Shown piece by piece: positions 42,041 through 51,731 of a stretch of 64,000 bases of DNA (position 1 is the first letter of the stretch; every line of letters begins with the position of its first letter). The stretch comes from a virus: positions 248,001-312,000 of IMG/VR virus record IMGVR_UViG_3300044712_002668; one strand, 5' to 3'. Both the position numbers and the translations under genes were made by a program. The notes below the pieces were generated by a model that was given only the letters and a program-made list of their open reading frames with translations, was not told where the DNA came from and did not search any database.

Positions 42041-42691
42041 ATGAACAACCAAATAAGACTTATAAAGTTGACTCCGCAGCTTGAAGCTCTACAGAAATTT
42101 GTCAATGATAATATCATTACTCCTCGTAATGGAGCAATGACTGCTCAGGAAATCTATAACAAATTCGGCAAGCATAATACTTCATTGGACAAGGATGATT
42201 TCATCCAGGCATTCCGGTTTGCAATTCATGAGGGAAAGATTACTGGAATTGCAGGAAGCGGAAAGGGAGGTTACAAGAGAGCGGATCTTGTAAAGCCTCG
42301 TAAGAACCGTTCTCCTCGTACCCCTGTGTTTGAACCTGTTGCTGAAGCCTCTTCCGATTCTTCTGTAGAAGAGGAAGAGGTTGTTGAGGATGATAAGGTT
42401 GGTATTGATATCCGTATCGGTTCCTATCGTTTGGTTCCCCTTGATAAGAGAAATTGGGGATTGCAGAAGAAGAATGGTAACGATTGGATTACGCAGGGAT
42501 ATTATAGCAAGCTTCGTGAAGCATTGACTGGGGTTGCCAGTAAGTTGATTGATAAGCAGCTAAAGAGTTCTCCCAAGACTATCAAGGAACTTGGTGAACT
42601 TGTTAGCCTTATCAAGGTTGCTGAAAAGAATTTGATCTCAAATATGGAGAAGATGGTTTATGAGCATAAGCAGGAGCAGGACAATGCGTAG
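42041..42691 (+). CDS. Putative winged-helix protein
   Basis: 216 residues. The N-terminal domain (about 25-85: MTAQEIYNKFGKHNTSLDKDDFIQAFRFAIHEGKITGIAGSGKGGYKRA) has helices followed by a basic wing, then PRKNRSPRTP. A second domain from about 120 (IDIRIGSYRLVPLDKRNWGLQKK) is beta-rich, with Arg/Lys/Trp for nucleic-acid contact. Related in style to the protein at 32425. Confidence 0.6.
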   Translation: MNNQIRLIKLTPQLEALQKFVNDNIITPRNGAMTAQEIYNKFGKHNTSLDKDDFIQAFRFAIHEGKITGIAGSGKGGYKRADLVKPRKNRSPRTPVFEPVAEASSDSSVEEEEVVEDDKVGIDIRIGSYRLVPLDKRNWGLQKKNGNDWITQGYYSKLREALTGVASKLIDKQLKSSPKTIKELGELVSLIKVAEKNLISNMEKMVYEHKQEQDNA

Positions 42692-42878
42692 CACTAAAAC
42701 CTTCTCGGTTGTTGATAAAGATGGTAATGTTCTTTATCAGTTGAAAGACCTTCCTATCAATCATCCTTCCCTGATTCTAGTTACTCTACCCATCGCTCTT
42801 GAGAGTTTTGAACTCAACCAGCGTGTAAAGGGTACTGATTTGGTGCGTAATATCATATACATCGAAAGAACTCGATGA
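42684..42878 (+). CDS. Hypothetical protein
   Basis: 64 residues from MRSTKTFSVVDKDGNV. Beta-hairpin start, then a short helix. Overlaps both neighbours; probably translation-coupled. Confidence 0.6.
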   Translation: MRSTKTFSVVDKDGNVLYQLKDLPINHPSLILVTLPIALESFELNQRVKGTDLVRNIIYIERTR

Positions 42879-43669
42879 CTACTGAGAACAACATTACAGT
42901 GTTGATGAGCGTTTCAAAGGAATGGGTTGAGCAGAATAGAGATAAGTATTTCTTTTCGGTAGAGCGTGATAGTTATGATAGTGTTGATATCCGTATTAGT
43001 ACAAAGATTAGTGTAGAAGATTTTCTTAAGAATGAGGAAGTTTTTTATAAGCAACCTGAGAGAGCTTCTGATGAGGAGTTCTGGAAGGTTATAGAGGGTT
43101 GTGATTGGGCAAAGGATTTTGATTTCAAGAGAGTCAAGAAGTTCTTGATTTCTAAGTATAGAGATGATGTAGATGGTTTGGATAAGTTCAGGGAGGCATA
43201 TACCAAGAAGCGTGGAAAGTTGGGCAAGGTTGCCAGGAATCTTAAATTGGGACTTGGCGATGATAGCTACGGTGATTTGCTTGCCCATATCATTGGTCTT
43301 GGTCAGGATGAGTTTGATAAGTGTATTGATAATCCTAAGCTCATTGAAATTCGTGCCAGGAAGAATGCTTTCGTAGAGAGTTTTGCATATAGCATTCCAT
43401 ATGCTAGTGATTTCAAGTGTATGGAATTGTCCTACTATAAAGAACAAGCTCAAAGGATTATTGATGATTTGGAGGGGCTGGATTGTAAAGCAGCCAAGGA
43501 TACCATCAAGTTGTGTGGTTTGTTGTTGGAGGGAGATATTGAGGGATTCCTCAGGTATGAGGAAGGTTTGAGGGATAACGCTACGGTGCTTCGCAGTGAT
43601 TGTAGTTTGGGATGGTTGATAGAGAATACCATTAGTGATTTGAGATTGTATGGAGAATTCATCCGTTGA
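42875..43669 (+). CDS. Hypothetical protein
   Basis: 264 residues, mostly charged helix (FDFKRVKKFLISKYRDDVDGLDKFREAYTKKRGK), with several Cys late. No domain recognised. ATGA at its start. Confidence 0.68.
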   Translation: MTTENNITVLMSVSKEWVEQNRDKYFFSVERDSYDSVDIRISTKISVEDFLKNEEVFYKQPERASDEEFWKVIEGCDWAKDFDFKRVKKFLISKYRDDVDGLDKFREAYTKKRGKLGKVARNLKLGLGDDSYGDLLAHIIGLGQDEFDKCIDNPKLIEIRARKNAFVESFAYSIPYASDFKCMELSYYKEQAQRIIDDLEGLDCKAAKDTIKLCGLLLEGDIEGFLRYEEGLRDNATVLRSDCSLGWLIENTISDLRLYGEFIR

Positions 43670-43841
43670 TGAATTGATTCTGGATATTGCAGAAAAATTT
43701 CATGTACCACAAAATAAAGTAGGGTTATCCAGAGTTTCTCATGGATGGTTGGCCGATATCAGGGTTGGCGGACATACCTATGAGTATGAGGCCAGCTCTG
43801 ATATCGAAGCTTTGAAGGGATTGTTATCACATCCTATTTGA
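43650..43841 (+). CDS. Hypothetical protein
   Basis: 63 residues, MENSSVDELILDIAEKFHV... with a beta-hairpin (GWLADIRVGGHTYEYEAS). Overlaps the previous gene by 20 nt and converges with the minus-strand peptidase gene. Unknown. Confidence 0.6.
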   Translation: MENSSVDELILDIAEKFHVPQNKVGLSRVSHGWLADIRVGGHTYEYEASSDIEALKGLLSHPI

Positions 43842-44793
43842 TTTGATTATAAACATCTTTAAATAATCTTGCTATCTTTACAAGCTCACTTATATGTGAG
43901 CTTTTTTTATTCTTACCAAACACACCAGAGATATACTTTTCTGCTTCTTGCAGGGTTTTCAATGGTTCCTTCCTTAATACGGATTCGTGTTTGGTTGCTT
44001 TACCATGAGCCTTTTCATAATTATCCCCATCATAAATCATATGTTCACACTCTATGATTTCATGAATGAGTATAGGGATGAGTTCTTTCTTTTCATAGTG
44101 TGATTCAATCCATATCGTATTGTTTGGTACATAGGAATACCTTCCAGGGTTTCCTCCCATAACAAAATCAGTATCAAACTTCTGACGTACCAAATTACCA
44201 TCTACAAGATTTACTTTATAACCGTATACTTCGCCAATTTCTTTTGTAACAACATCTTTATCAGAGATGTTTTTATGTTTTTTATATTTATCCATTCTCT
44301 TTTCTGGAGAATCTTTCTCTTTCCATAAAACAATTATACGTTTATCTACGGGTTTTTTATGGTTATCCTTTGGAAATGTAAACCATATCGGAGCGAATTC
44401 TTTTTGTGTGATGATTTTATATTCACCAACTGAAGGATCCATTATCTCTATCTCTGTATCGTTGATGTCAGATACTACAGAATAATGAGAATCATCATTG
44501 CTAAACCACTCTACAATGATTTGATAATTCTCTTTCAATAATTTCTCTACTTCTTTAAAAGAAGAATTGTTTTTTATATAACCTTTAAGATTATATTTCT
44601 TGGCACCGCTTAAAAGATCTTCAGCTTCTATACCATGCTCTTCAGTGGCACCGATATTCTTGGCAATATCTTCCAACTCTTCATGGGTATTATAGAAATG
44701 CAGGATGCTTTTCAGACATGCCGGTCCACAGAAACCTGGGGTCTGATCAATCGCTATAGGTTTTTTATAAAACTTTTCTTCAGCTTTCGTCAT
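43834..44793 (-). CDS. C39-like peptidase fused to a zincin-like domain, minus strand
   Basis: 319 residues. IDQTPGFCGPACLKSILHFY (about 15-34) with Q and C, DDSHYSVV (about 100-107) and IMDPSVGEY make the Gln/Cys/His/Asp set of C39-like papain-fold peptidases. The second half has LIHEIIECEHM then YEKAHGKATKHE, an HExxE-like metal motif shared with the protein at 51732. The end, ISELVKIARLFKDVYNQIK, is the terminal amphipathic helix seen in other minus genes. Polyvalent proteins of this kind are often packaged in phage heads. Confidence 0.7.
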   Translation of the reverse strand: MTKAEEKFYKKPIAIDQTPGFCGPACLKSILHFYNTHEELEDIAKNIGATEEHGIEAEDLLSGAKKYNLKGYIKNNSSFKEVEKLLKENYQIIVEWFSNDDSHYSVVSDINDTEIEIMDPSVGEYKIITQKEFAPIWFTFPKDNHKKPVDKRIIVLWKEKDSPEKRMDKYKKHKNISDKDVVTKEIGEVYGYKVNLVDGNLVRQKFDTDFVMGGNPGRYSYVPNNTIWIESHYEKKELIPILIHEIIECEHMIYDGDNYEKAHGKATKHESVLRKEPLKTLQEAEKYISGVFGKNKKSSHISELVKIARLFKDVYNQIK

Positions 44794-44833
44794 ACATTAA
44801 ATTCTGTAATATGCGATGACTAAGGTGCAGTAA

Positions 44834-47269
44834 ATGAAAGCAAACAAAGAACAGAATTTAAACAAGCATTTGTACTGTGTGATGCTTATGGCCATGCATT
44901 GTGCTGAATATCTTGGCGTCAATGATACGGCTCTCAAAGAGGTCATCGGGCTTTCTGCTTTCCTTCATGACGTAGGTAAGGCTACCAAATATTTTCAAAA
45001 CATCTCCCTCAGGGAAGAGAAGACCAGCACCAAAAAGTTTTTCGATCTTATTCGTGAACAGTATCCCCAATTTTCCGGAGAGGATGGTAAGGATTGGTAT
45101 CCGAGGCATAACGAAATCTCATGGTTGTGGGCGGCTCTACACGCTACCGGTAAGTCTCTGTTCAAGAAGGTTGGCCTCCAAGCTATCTATTGGCATCACG
45201 GAACCTTTGATATCAACCCTATCCGAGATACTGATACCAAATCCCTTGTAGAAGAATTGACCAAGTTCTCTCCCGATGAATGGAAAACCATTGACCAAAC
45301 AATCAAATCCCTTATTGATAATACAAACTTTCCTTTTGATATTACAAAGTATCTTGATGATAACATTGAACATTGTAAGATGTCACCTTTGTTTGATATT
45401 GAAGATAAGGCTGCCAATAATGGCATGATTGAAAACGCTCAGCGTTGGGTTATTCGTAGTTGTGTGATGTATGCTGATGCTACTGTTTCAAGGATGTCTT
45501 CCGATGAATTGAATGATCTAATTCTCAATAGAAATCCAGCTACTTATTTCAAGCCTTATTATCTCTCTGTGAAGCCTGAGTTTGTTTGTCCTGAAGGTTA
45601 CGATCCGGAACGTTTCAGGATTCAGAGTGAGATTTATAAGAGTTGTAATCATACTACGGTTGTAAAGGCTCCTGCTGGTTTCGGTAAGACCTTGATTGGT
45701 TTGATGTGGGGCCTGCTACATGGACAACAGTTCTATTGGGTTTGCCCTCGTAATGATGTTGCCCAAGGCGTTTTCGAAAACATCAAGGAAGAACTCCGTA
45801 GACTTAACATCAATATCAATGTTGAATTGTTCCTGACATCGGAACGTCAAGACTCATTTGGACCGAATGTACCGCATGTACATGGTACGTGTGACATTGT
45901 GGTAACGAACATTGATATGTTGATGGCTCCATTGCAGAGTCACAAGCATGCATGCAGGGTTTTTGATATCAATGCTCGTAACATTATCATGGATGAGTTC
46001 CATGAGTTGATTGGTGATGAAGGAATGTTTTCGGCCTTTATCAATTATATGAGGGCTCGCAATTTGATTTGCTCAAATACGAGAACCTTGCTCTTGTCAG
46101 CTACTCCTTCCGTCCTGAATGAACTTTGGGATAGCGATACAAAGCAAACCAGGCTTCTTCCAGATGATGAACATCATTATAAGGCTCAGCATGATAAGCC
46201 TTATTACTTCAAGTTCGCTACTGCAATGCCCACCAAGCCGTTGCCTGGCTCGTTGAGTATGTATTGCAGCATTTCCACTGTCATTGTAAATTACAATCCA
46301 AGAGTTCATACGGCAATTATTCACAGTCATTATCCAACGAATTACAAGAAGGACATTTTGAATGGAATTTTCAAGACCTTTGGAAAGGGAGGGGATAAGA
46401 ATGGGACTGTGATATCAGCGCCTATTCTACAGGCTGCATTTGATATTTCATTCAGGAGTATGTATAAGGCAGTTGAATCTCCTGAGGGAGACATTCAGCC
46501 ACTTGGGCGTGTGAATCGTTGGGGAGAGTTGGAGAGTGCAGAGGTTGTGTTGGTACCTTTGGCGGCTTCTAATCCTAGTGAACGGGGAGCAATCAATACC
46601 CGATATGATTTGGACCTGCACCGGGATTGGTTGAAGTATTTGAAGAACAATATAAAGTCAAAGGCTACGTTGGATGAGGTTTATTCTTTGTATAATGCTT
46701 ACAATAATGTTGCCAAGCCGAAGTTGATATCTTATTATTACAGGTGTTTGGATAAGGCAACTGAGAGATTGTCAAAGTTCTTCCCCAAGGACTTCGGAGT
46801 TTCCCGGCCTTCTCGTGATAATATCAAATCGGTTTCAAATCTGAGAAGTTATTCTCCATCATTCTTTATTGTAGTAAGGAATTTGAAGACCAAGGATTGG
46901 CATCCATTTGCTTTCAATATTCAGAACTATGATTTGGATGAGTGCATAAGTGAAAACCGGGAGAAGTTGGAAGCGTATACAATTAAAACTGTTATGGAGC
47001 ATTTGAATGAATTGAAGTTTGAGGATGGCGAATGTCATTTTGATTATAGTAAGATTTTGAATAGGTTCTTCAATCCAAAGAGGAAGAGTGAGAAGAAGAT
47101 TGGTGGCAAGCTTGTAAAGATAACTTCCAAGGTTCGTAAGAATTATAAGGCAGAAGATTTTATTGATTATATCAGGGAAACAAAAACGCCATTGCCGGTG
47201 TTTGATAGGTTCTTTGATCCTGTTCGTGGTTTGGTTAAGGAAGAGTTTTTGTACGCAATCAATTATTGA
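44834..47269 (+). CDS. cas3: Cas3 helicase-nuclease
   Basis: 811 residues. N-terminal HD nuclease: SAFLHDVGKATKYF (His45, Asp46). Helicase: KAPAGFGKTLIGL (Walker A, about 273-285), IMDEFHELIG (motif II, about 384-393, DEFH), LLSATPS (about 419) and QPLGRVNRWG (motif VI, about 554). Cas3 degrades DNA opened by a Cascade-type complex. Upstream divergent gene leaves a 40-nt gap. First gene of the cas operon; no cas1, cas2 or cas4 nearby. Confidence 0.9.
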   Translation: MKANKEQNLNKHLYCVMLMAMHCAEYLGVNDTALKEVIGLSAFLHDVGKATKYFQNISLREEKTSTKKFFDLIREQYPQFSGEDGKDWYPRHNEISWLWAALHATGKSLFKKVGLQAIYWHHGTFDINPIRDTDTKSLVEELTKFSPDEWKTIDQTIKSLIDNTNFPFDITKYLDDNIEHCKMSPLFDIEDKAANNGMIENAQRWVIRSCVMYADATVSRMSSDELNDLILNRNPATYFKPYYLSVKPEFVCPEGYDPERFRIQSEIYKSCNHTTVVKAPAGFGKTLIGLMWGLLHGQQFYWVCPRNDVAQGVFENIKEELRRLNININVELFLTSERQDSFGPNVPHVHGTCDIVVTNIDMLMAPLQSHKHACRVFDINARNIIMDEFHELIGDEGMFSAFINYMRARNLICSNTRTLLLSATPSVLNELWDSDTKQTRLLPDDEHHYKAQHDKPYYFKFATAMPTKPLPGSLSMYCSISTVIVNYNPRVHTAIIHSHYPTNYKKDILNGIFKTFGKGGDKNGTVISAPILQAAFDISFRSMYKAVESPEGDIQPLGRVNRWGELESAEVVLVPLAASNPSERGAINTRYDLDLHRDWLKYLKNNIKSKATLDEVYSLYNAYNNVAKPKLISYYYRCLDKATERLSKFFPKDFGVSRPSRDNIKSVSNLRSYSPSFFIVVRNLKTKDWHPFAFNIQNYDLDECISENREKLEAYTIKTVMEHLNELKFEDGECHFDYSKILNRFFNPKRKSEKKIGGKLVKITSKVRKNYKAEDFIDYIRETKTPLPVFDRFFDPVRGLVKEEFLYAINY

Positions 47270-47304
47270 AGTTCAATCAACCAACCAACAAGGAAAAAAA
47301 CAGC

Positions 47305-48417
47305 ATGTCAATCGCCAAGTCTCTGCTTCTTCGTGTCCTTTTCAATGGTGATGGAATCGTCAATTTTGATTCTCCGGATCAAAAGTATCTTTGGAACAAG
47401 TTGGAGGGGGCAGGTTTTATCAGGCACAATAATACCATGGTTGGAAAGGCCAGGTATGAGTCAAAAAAGGTAACTCGTCAGAATCAGGATAAAGAGGATT
47501 ATGAGAAGGAGGTTTATACACGGGTTCCAATCAATTCTGCAGACTGCATTCGTCATACCATGTATGAAGATGTGATGCGAACGCATCTTCCCAATGTTCA
47601 GCATGATGATGATTGGTTGATTCGTACCATTGCAAACCCTGCTTTCATCCAGCGTGGGTATATGTTCCCCCGTGCCAACAAGGAATCTTGGAAGCGCAAG
47701 TCTTCATTGGCTTTCGGTTATGCCAAGGGTATTACGCCAAGTGTTCCGGCAATTGAAACGTTTTCAAATTCTCAAGAAAGGGATAATGTTGAGAAGAGCG
47801 AGAGTGGTTCTGAGACATCTTTCTTCTCTCGTGAGGTTCGAGGACAAGTAAATTATGAAATGACTGGAGTAATTGATTTGGCTGAGCTTGGGTTTATCTC
47901 CTTGAGTGATGTTCATGATCGTTTGGGATTCCATCCCGATCTTGATGGTGAGTTTATTGAGATGTTCAAGAAGCATTTCAAGTTTGAGGATACGATTACT
48001 TCTGGGTATTTTGTTCGTGAAGGTGATGCTTATGAGATTCCTGAGCAGGGTATTCTGCTTGGGGACAAGTATGTTATCGCCATGGTTGAGGATATCCTGA
48101 AGCGTTTGGCCAGGTTCAATTTGGTTCGTACCACTACTGGTTTTCTTCAGACTGCCAAGGTTGAGGTTATGGTTGTCAAGGATCCTTTGACTGACCGTGT
48201 TACCAATACTGATGGTTGGATTAATGTTTTTGATAATGGTAAGTTTTCTGTTGACTTTTTGAAGGGTCTCAAGATTGAGCGTGTTTATAATGAGACCTCT
48301 ATTGAGGAGGCTATTGAGAAGGTTCGGCATTATAAGGAACTGAAGAATGTTGATGAGCCGGTTGTGGAAGCCAAGCCCCCGAAGAAGCCGCGTGGCAAGA
48401 AAGAGGCGGCGGCATGA
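47305..48417 (+). CDS. cas7: Cas7-like backbone protein
   Basis: 370 residues from MSIAKSLLLRVLFNG, with an AAGGAAAAAAACAGC ribosome site; an upstream in-frame ATG overlaps cas3. RVPINSADCIRHTMYEDVM (about 75-93) occupies the place of the Cas7 switch helix, followed by beta-rich sequence (VNYEMTGVIDLAELG, TTTGFLQTAKVEVMVVKDP). The Lys/Pro/Ala tail (KPPKKPRGKKEAAA) is unusual for Cas7 but like other proteins here. Assignment rests on position and partial pattern; the closest subtype is unclear. Confidence 0.65.
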   Translation: MSIAKSLLLRVLFNGDGIVNFDSPDQKYLWNKLEGAGFIRHNNTMVGKARYESKKVTRQNQDKEDYEKEVYTRVPINSADCIRHTMYEDVMRTHLPNVQHDDDWLIRTIANPAFIQRGYMFPRANKESWKRKSSLAFGYAKGITPSVPAIETFSNSQERDNVEKSESGSETSFFSREVRGQVNYEMTGVIDLAELGFISLSDVHDRLGFHPDLDGEFIEMFKKHFKFEDTITSGYFVREGDAYEIPEQGILLGDKYVIAMVEDILKRLARFNLVRTTTGFLQTAKVEVMVVKDPLTDRVTNTDGWINVFDNGKFSVDFLKGLKIERVYNETSIEEAIEKVRHYKELKNVDEPVVEAKPPKKPRGKKEAAA

Positions 48418-49316
48418 GCAAGTATATTCTGCTTCTGGATTTTCAAAACGCAGGAATCTTTAAAAAGTATTGGCATAAAACAGAGCCTCGCTCTGCTTCC
48501 GGTGATGACCGTATTTTTGATGGAAAGAATTCCGATTATCGTCGTAAGGATCAATGGATTGAACCTTCTACGGTAACCTTTCATTATAGTTTTATTGAGA
48601 ATGTTTTGAGAGTTCTTGCCGGGCGTAGACCCGTTCCTAAGTATCGCTCATCCTGTGTTGAACATGATGATGATATAATCAGGTTGGCTAAAAATAGTTA
48701 TGTAAAAATTGATGCATTGGTCAGGCATTGGGAGGGGAAGCCTGACACATTTGCCACAGAGACCATGACAGTCAGGAAGGCGTCATGGAATGCATGGAAT
48801 CAGGGTTGTATAGTTGGTTGGAAAAGGTTGGAGAATTTGTTGCCTGAGGATTTGTTCAATGAATTCTGTAGATTGGTTGAGAATATTTTTGGAATTGATT
48901 ATTATAGAAAGGTTACGTTGAGTAAGGTTATTGAGAAGATTCATACGATGAAGAATGATAAGAGGATCATATCATTGTGTGACAGGGCGGTAGCCGTTTC
49001 GTGTACAAATTTCAAGCATCTATTGTTGGAAACTGGGCAGCCAACATTTTTTCAAGCCAGTTATAAGAAGTATGGGGATTCAACGGAAGCGAATGTTTGT
49101 ATGAGAACCTTGACTGTGAAGGGAATTGCTGATGTAAGCAGATTGGATGGTATGATTGGAGTACCTGTAACGGCTGAAGAGTTGGAGATGTTCCGCAAGG
49201 GTCGTGGATTTGCCACATTGTTTGATGGGGGTTTGGTAACTATAAACAAGGTTGTAGATTTGGAGTATTCAAACACTGGTGTAGTTTTGAATGGGTATAC
49301 GCAAGCACTACAATGA
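48414..49316 (+). CDS. Unassigned cas-operon protein, Cas5-like candidate
   Basis: 300 residues between cas7 and cas6 with 4-nt overlaps on both sides. It starts with a strand-like YILLLDFQNAG and has a Trp/Arg-rich middle (TVRKASWNAWNQGCIVGWKRL). In reduced type I systems Cas5 sits in this position and caps the crRNA 5' handle; the N-terminal strand would suit a RAMP fold, but I see no diagnostic Cas5 motif. It might also replace the missing large subunit. Confidence 0.45.
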   Translation: MSKYILLLDFQNAGIFKKYWHKTEPRSASGDDRIFDGKNSDYRRKDQWIEPSTVTFHYSFIENVLRVLAGRRPVPKYRSSCVEHDDDIIRLAKNSYVKIDALVRHWEGKPDTFATETMTVRKASWNAWNQGCIVGWKRLENLLPEDLFNEFCRLVENIFGIDYYRKVTLSKVIEKIHTMKNDKRIISLCDRAVAVSCTNFKHLLLETGQPTFFQASYKKYGDSTEANVCMRTLTVKGIADVSRLDGMIGVPVTAEELEMFRKGRGFATLFDGGLVTINKVVDLEYSNTGVVLNGYTQALQ

Positions 49317-49834
49317 ACCTGTATAAAATCCACAAGGCATTTGCGAATCCTTATCAGAACCACCAGGCATTGAAGAACTTGTTTCTGGGAGAGGGGCGGG
49401 TTCTTTTCCAGAACTTGGGTTCTTCTTTATTGGTGCTTTCTCAAATAAAGTTGAGCGATGAATACCGGAATAACTTTTTGATTGATTTTCTTGATATTGA
49501 TAATTGTTTGAATGGTGACATTATGAATTTTTCTATCAGGTTGAATGCTTGCAAGGGCAGTCAGGGCAAGCGATATACGTTGAAGGAGGATGAATTTGAG
49601 AGGTGGGTTGATTGGAAGATGGGACAAGCTGGAGTTTCATTGGTTAAGAAGAGCATTCATAATGAGGGAGTTATTGTTAGTGACAGGCAGGGTGGGCATT
49701 GTTATCATGCTTCATTGTTTGTATCTGGTATATTGAAGGTTGAGGATAGGGTTTTGTTCAGCAAATCGGTTGAGCTTGGCATTGGACATGGCAAAGCTTT
49801 CGGGTTCGGGTTGTTGAATGTGTTTACGTGTTAG
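49313..49834 (+). CDS. cas6: Cas6e-like crRNA endonuclease
   Basis: 173 residues. NPYQNHQALKNLF (His17 as candidate catalytic residue) matches the D-x-Y-x-x-H-x-x-L segment of Cas6e, FSIRLNACKGSQGKRYTL matches its RANP-like strand and basic loop, and ELGIGHGKAFGFGLLNV is the C-terminal Gly-rich loop of Cas6. It would cut the repeat hairpin. It is shorter than E. coli Cas6e (about 200). The array starts within five bases of its stop. Confidence 0.82.
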   Translation: MNLYKIHKAFANPYQNHQALKNLFLGEGRVLFQNLGSSLLVLSQIKLSDEYRNNFLIDFLDIDNCLNGDIMNFSIRLNACKGSQGKRYTLKEDEFERWVDWKMGQAGVSLVKKSIHNEGVIVSDRQGGHCYHASLFVSGILKVEDRVLFSKSVELGIGHGKAFGFGLLNVFTC

Positions 49835-49836
49835 AG

Positions 49837-51466
49837 TTCTCTACTGGTTTTTGTAGGGATTGAAATAAATCTGTCGCTCAGCGCTCCTTTGCCTCGTTGA
49901 ATTGAATTCCCTACTATATTATGTAGGGGTTGAAATGAGCAATTGGCCATAGCTTTCAGGGAACAATACGATCATTGAATTCCCTACTATATTATGTAGG
50001 GGTTGAAATCCCCCAACGACCTGGAGTTTTTACAGATCCAATTAAATTCCCTACTATATGTAGGGATTGAAACCGAATCAGGATATGTCGTCGTGGTTGT
50101 GTATCGGTATAATTGAATTCCCTATTATATAGGGATTGAAAAGTCGCATTCGAAGTCAAGACCGCTATTGGTAAAGTATTCCTACTATATGTAGGGATTG
50201 AAACACCCTGCGTTGGGCCCGAAAGAGACCGGCGGTTGTCCGATTGAATTTCCTACTGTATGTAGGGATTGAAATATAGGAGGCTCCCTCGGGGATGTGT
50301 CAGTGCGAACATTGAATTCCCTGCTATGTGTAGGGATTGAAATGATGTGGTCGGTGCCATATTCCTACCGCGTGACTGAATTTCCTACTGTATGTAGGGA
50401 TTGAAACTCCGTTGGTTCCCGCGAGATGGTTATCGTGGAGGTATTGATTCCCTATTATATAGGGATTGAAATAACGTTTTTGAAGGTCCGTCGCGTATAG
50501 CTTAGTTTAGTTTCCTACTATATGTAGGGATTGAAACGTGCGTATGACATAGAAGTGTGTTGCCGTGATGGTTCCCTGCTGTATGTAGGGATTGAAATCT
50601 TAGTTTCACCGGAATTCAGGTGATGACATTTATTTCCCTGCTTTATGTAGGGATTGAAATGCGAGCAGTCTAAATTCTTCGGCAGTCAGTTTGGAGTCGG
50701 TTTTCCTACCAAGGTAGGGATTGAAATGGTGGACATAACCAGAATAGTCGTGGACTTGTAGTTAATCCCTAATAAAATAGGGGTTGAAATGTAGTTGGCG
50801 GATTTAAAGGAGACCAACTAAATCTCCCTACAATATGTAGGGGTTGAAACTTTCTCTCTTTTCCGCGTCCATCAGTCTTTATGATTCCCCGCTATATGCA
50901 GGGATTGAAATCCGCAACCACCGTTTAGTCCTGCTAACATTACGTAGTTCTCCGCTATATGCGGAGGTTGAAACCCTACTCCGTCTTTCAGTGACGCTAC
51001 CGTTTTTATTCCCTATTTATGTAGGGGTTGAAATAAGGATGGATCCAATCATTGGGATGTTCTATTGTCTCCCTATTTATGTAGGGATTGAAACAGCGGA
51101 AGAACTCAATCTTTCCAAGTTTGATTGATAGTTTCCCTACTAAATATAGGGATTGAAATGCTATTTATGATATGATTCAGCGTGTCAAAATAGTTTTCCT
51201 ACTGTAGTGTAGGGATTGAAACTCCACTGCATCTAGTACAGCGAATGATTCTTAATGTCCCTGCTAATAAGCAGGGGTTGAAACTACCCTGATAGACTGC
51301 CTTCTATTGATTATGATGATTCCCTACAATATGTAGGGATTGAAATCGTCAGGCTATTGATGAGAATGCCATTGTTCAATGTCCCTGCTGATGTAGGGGT
51401 TGAAATCAAAGCACGCCTTCGGGCAGTACAATTAGAATCATCTCCCTACACCATGTAGGGACTCGG
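49837..51466 (+). CRISPR. CRISPR array, 26 repeats, degenerate but covarying hairpins
   Basis: Twenty-six units with a period of 60-73 bp. Each has a stem such as CCCTAC/GTAGGG with a 4-8 nt loop, then RTTGAAAY. Stem sequence varies with compensation, e.g. CTCCGC/GCGGAG near 50950, CCCTGC/GCAGGG near 51259, CCCTA/TAGGG near 50766. The first unit (49837-49866) and last (51441-51466, ending GGGACTCGG) are degenerate. Unique spacers of about 35-46 nt. Leader-proximal units carry an extra ATTGAA before the stem. No leader; the array follows cas6 directly. The last hairpin lies at the 5' end of the next gene's leader. Confidence 0.93.
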
Positions 51467-51474
51467 AGAATACA

Positions 51475-51711
51475 ATGAAAGATAAAGATACTCTAAAGCC
51501 TTTATACATCTGGCTCTCCTGCACCCATGCACGAGGCGATTCCTACGAGGAGGCTTTCCAAGAAGCCTTGACCAAGAAGCCGGAAATTGCTAACCTTACT
51601 TGGAAGGGTGTCCCTCTAGGTCATTACGAAGCAACAAATTCTTTCTATAATCAAACTTATAATTTCATCCCTAACGGAAAGTTCTCAGAATTTGTTTTTG
51701 AGGCTCAATGA
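51475..51711 (+). CDS. Hypothetical protein
   Basis: 78 residues, MKDKDTLKPLYIWLSCTHARGDSYEEAFQEAL..., strand-helix start. It begins 8 nt after the last repeat, so it is probably transcribed with the array. Not a recognised Cas or anti-CRISPR protein. Confidence 0.6.
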   Translation: MKDKDTLKPLYIWLSCTHARGDSYEEAFQEALTKKPEIANLTWKGVPLGHYEATNSFYNQTYNFIPNGKFSEFVFEAQ

Positions 51712-51731
51712 TAATATTTCAGTATTGATTT

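Noticed and set aside
49427-49627. Minus-strand frame in cas6
   Set aside because: Shadow of the Cas6 frame, which has family motifs at both ends.
50844-51128. 94-residue reading frame in the CRISPR region (SPLYAGIEI-type repeats)
   Set aside because: It is a translation of repeat-spacer DNA; its repeats are the CRISPR repeats themselves, with no ribosome site or coding character.
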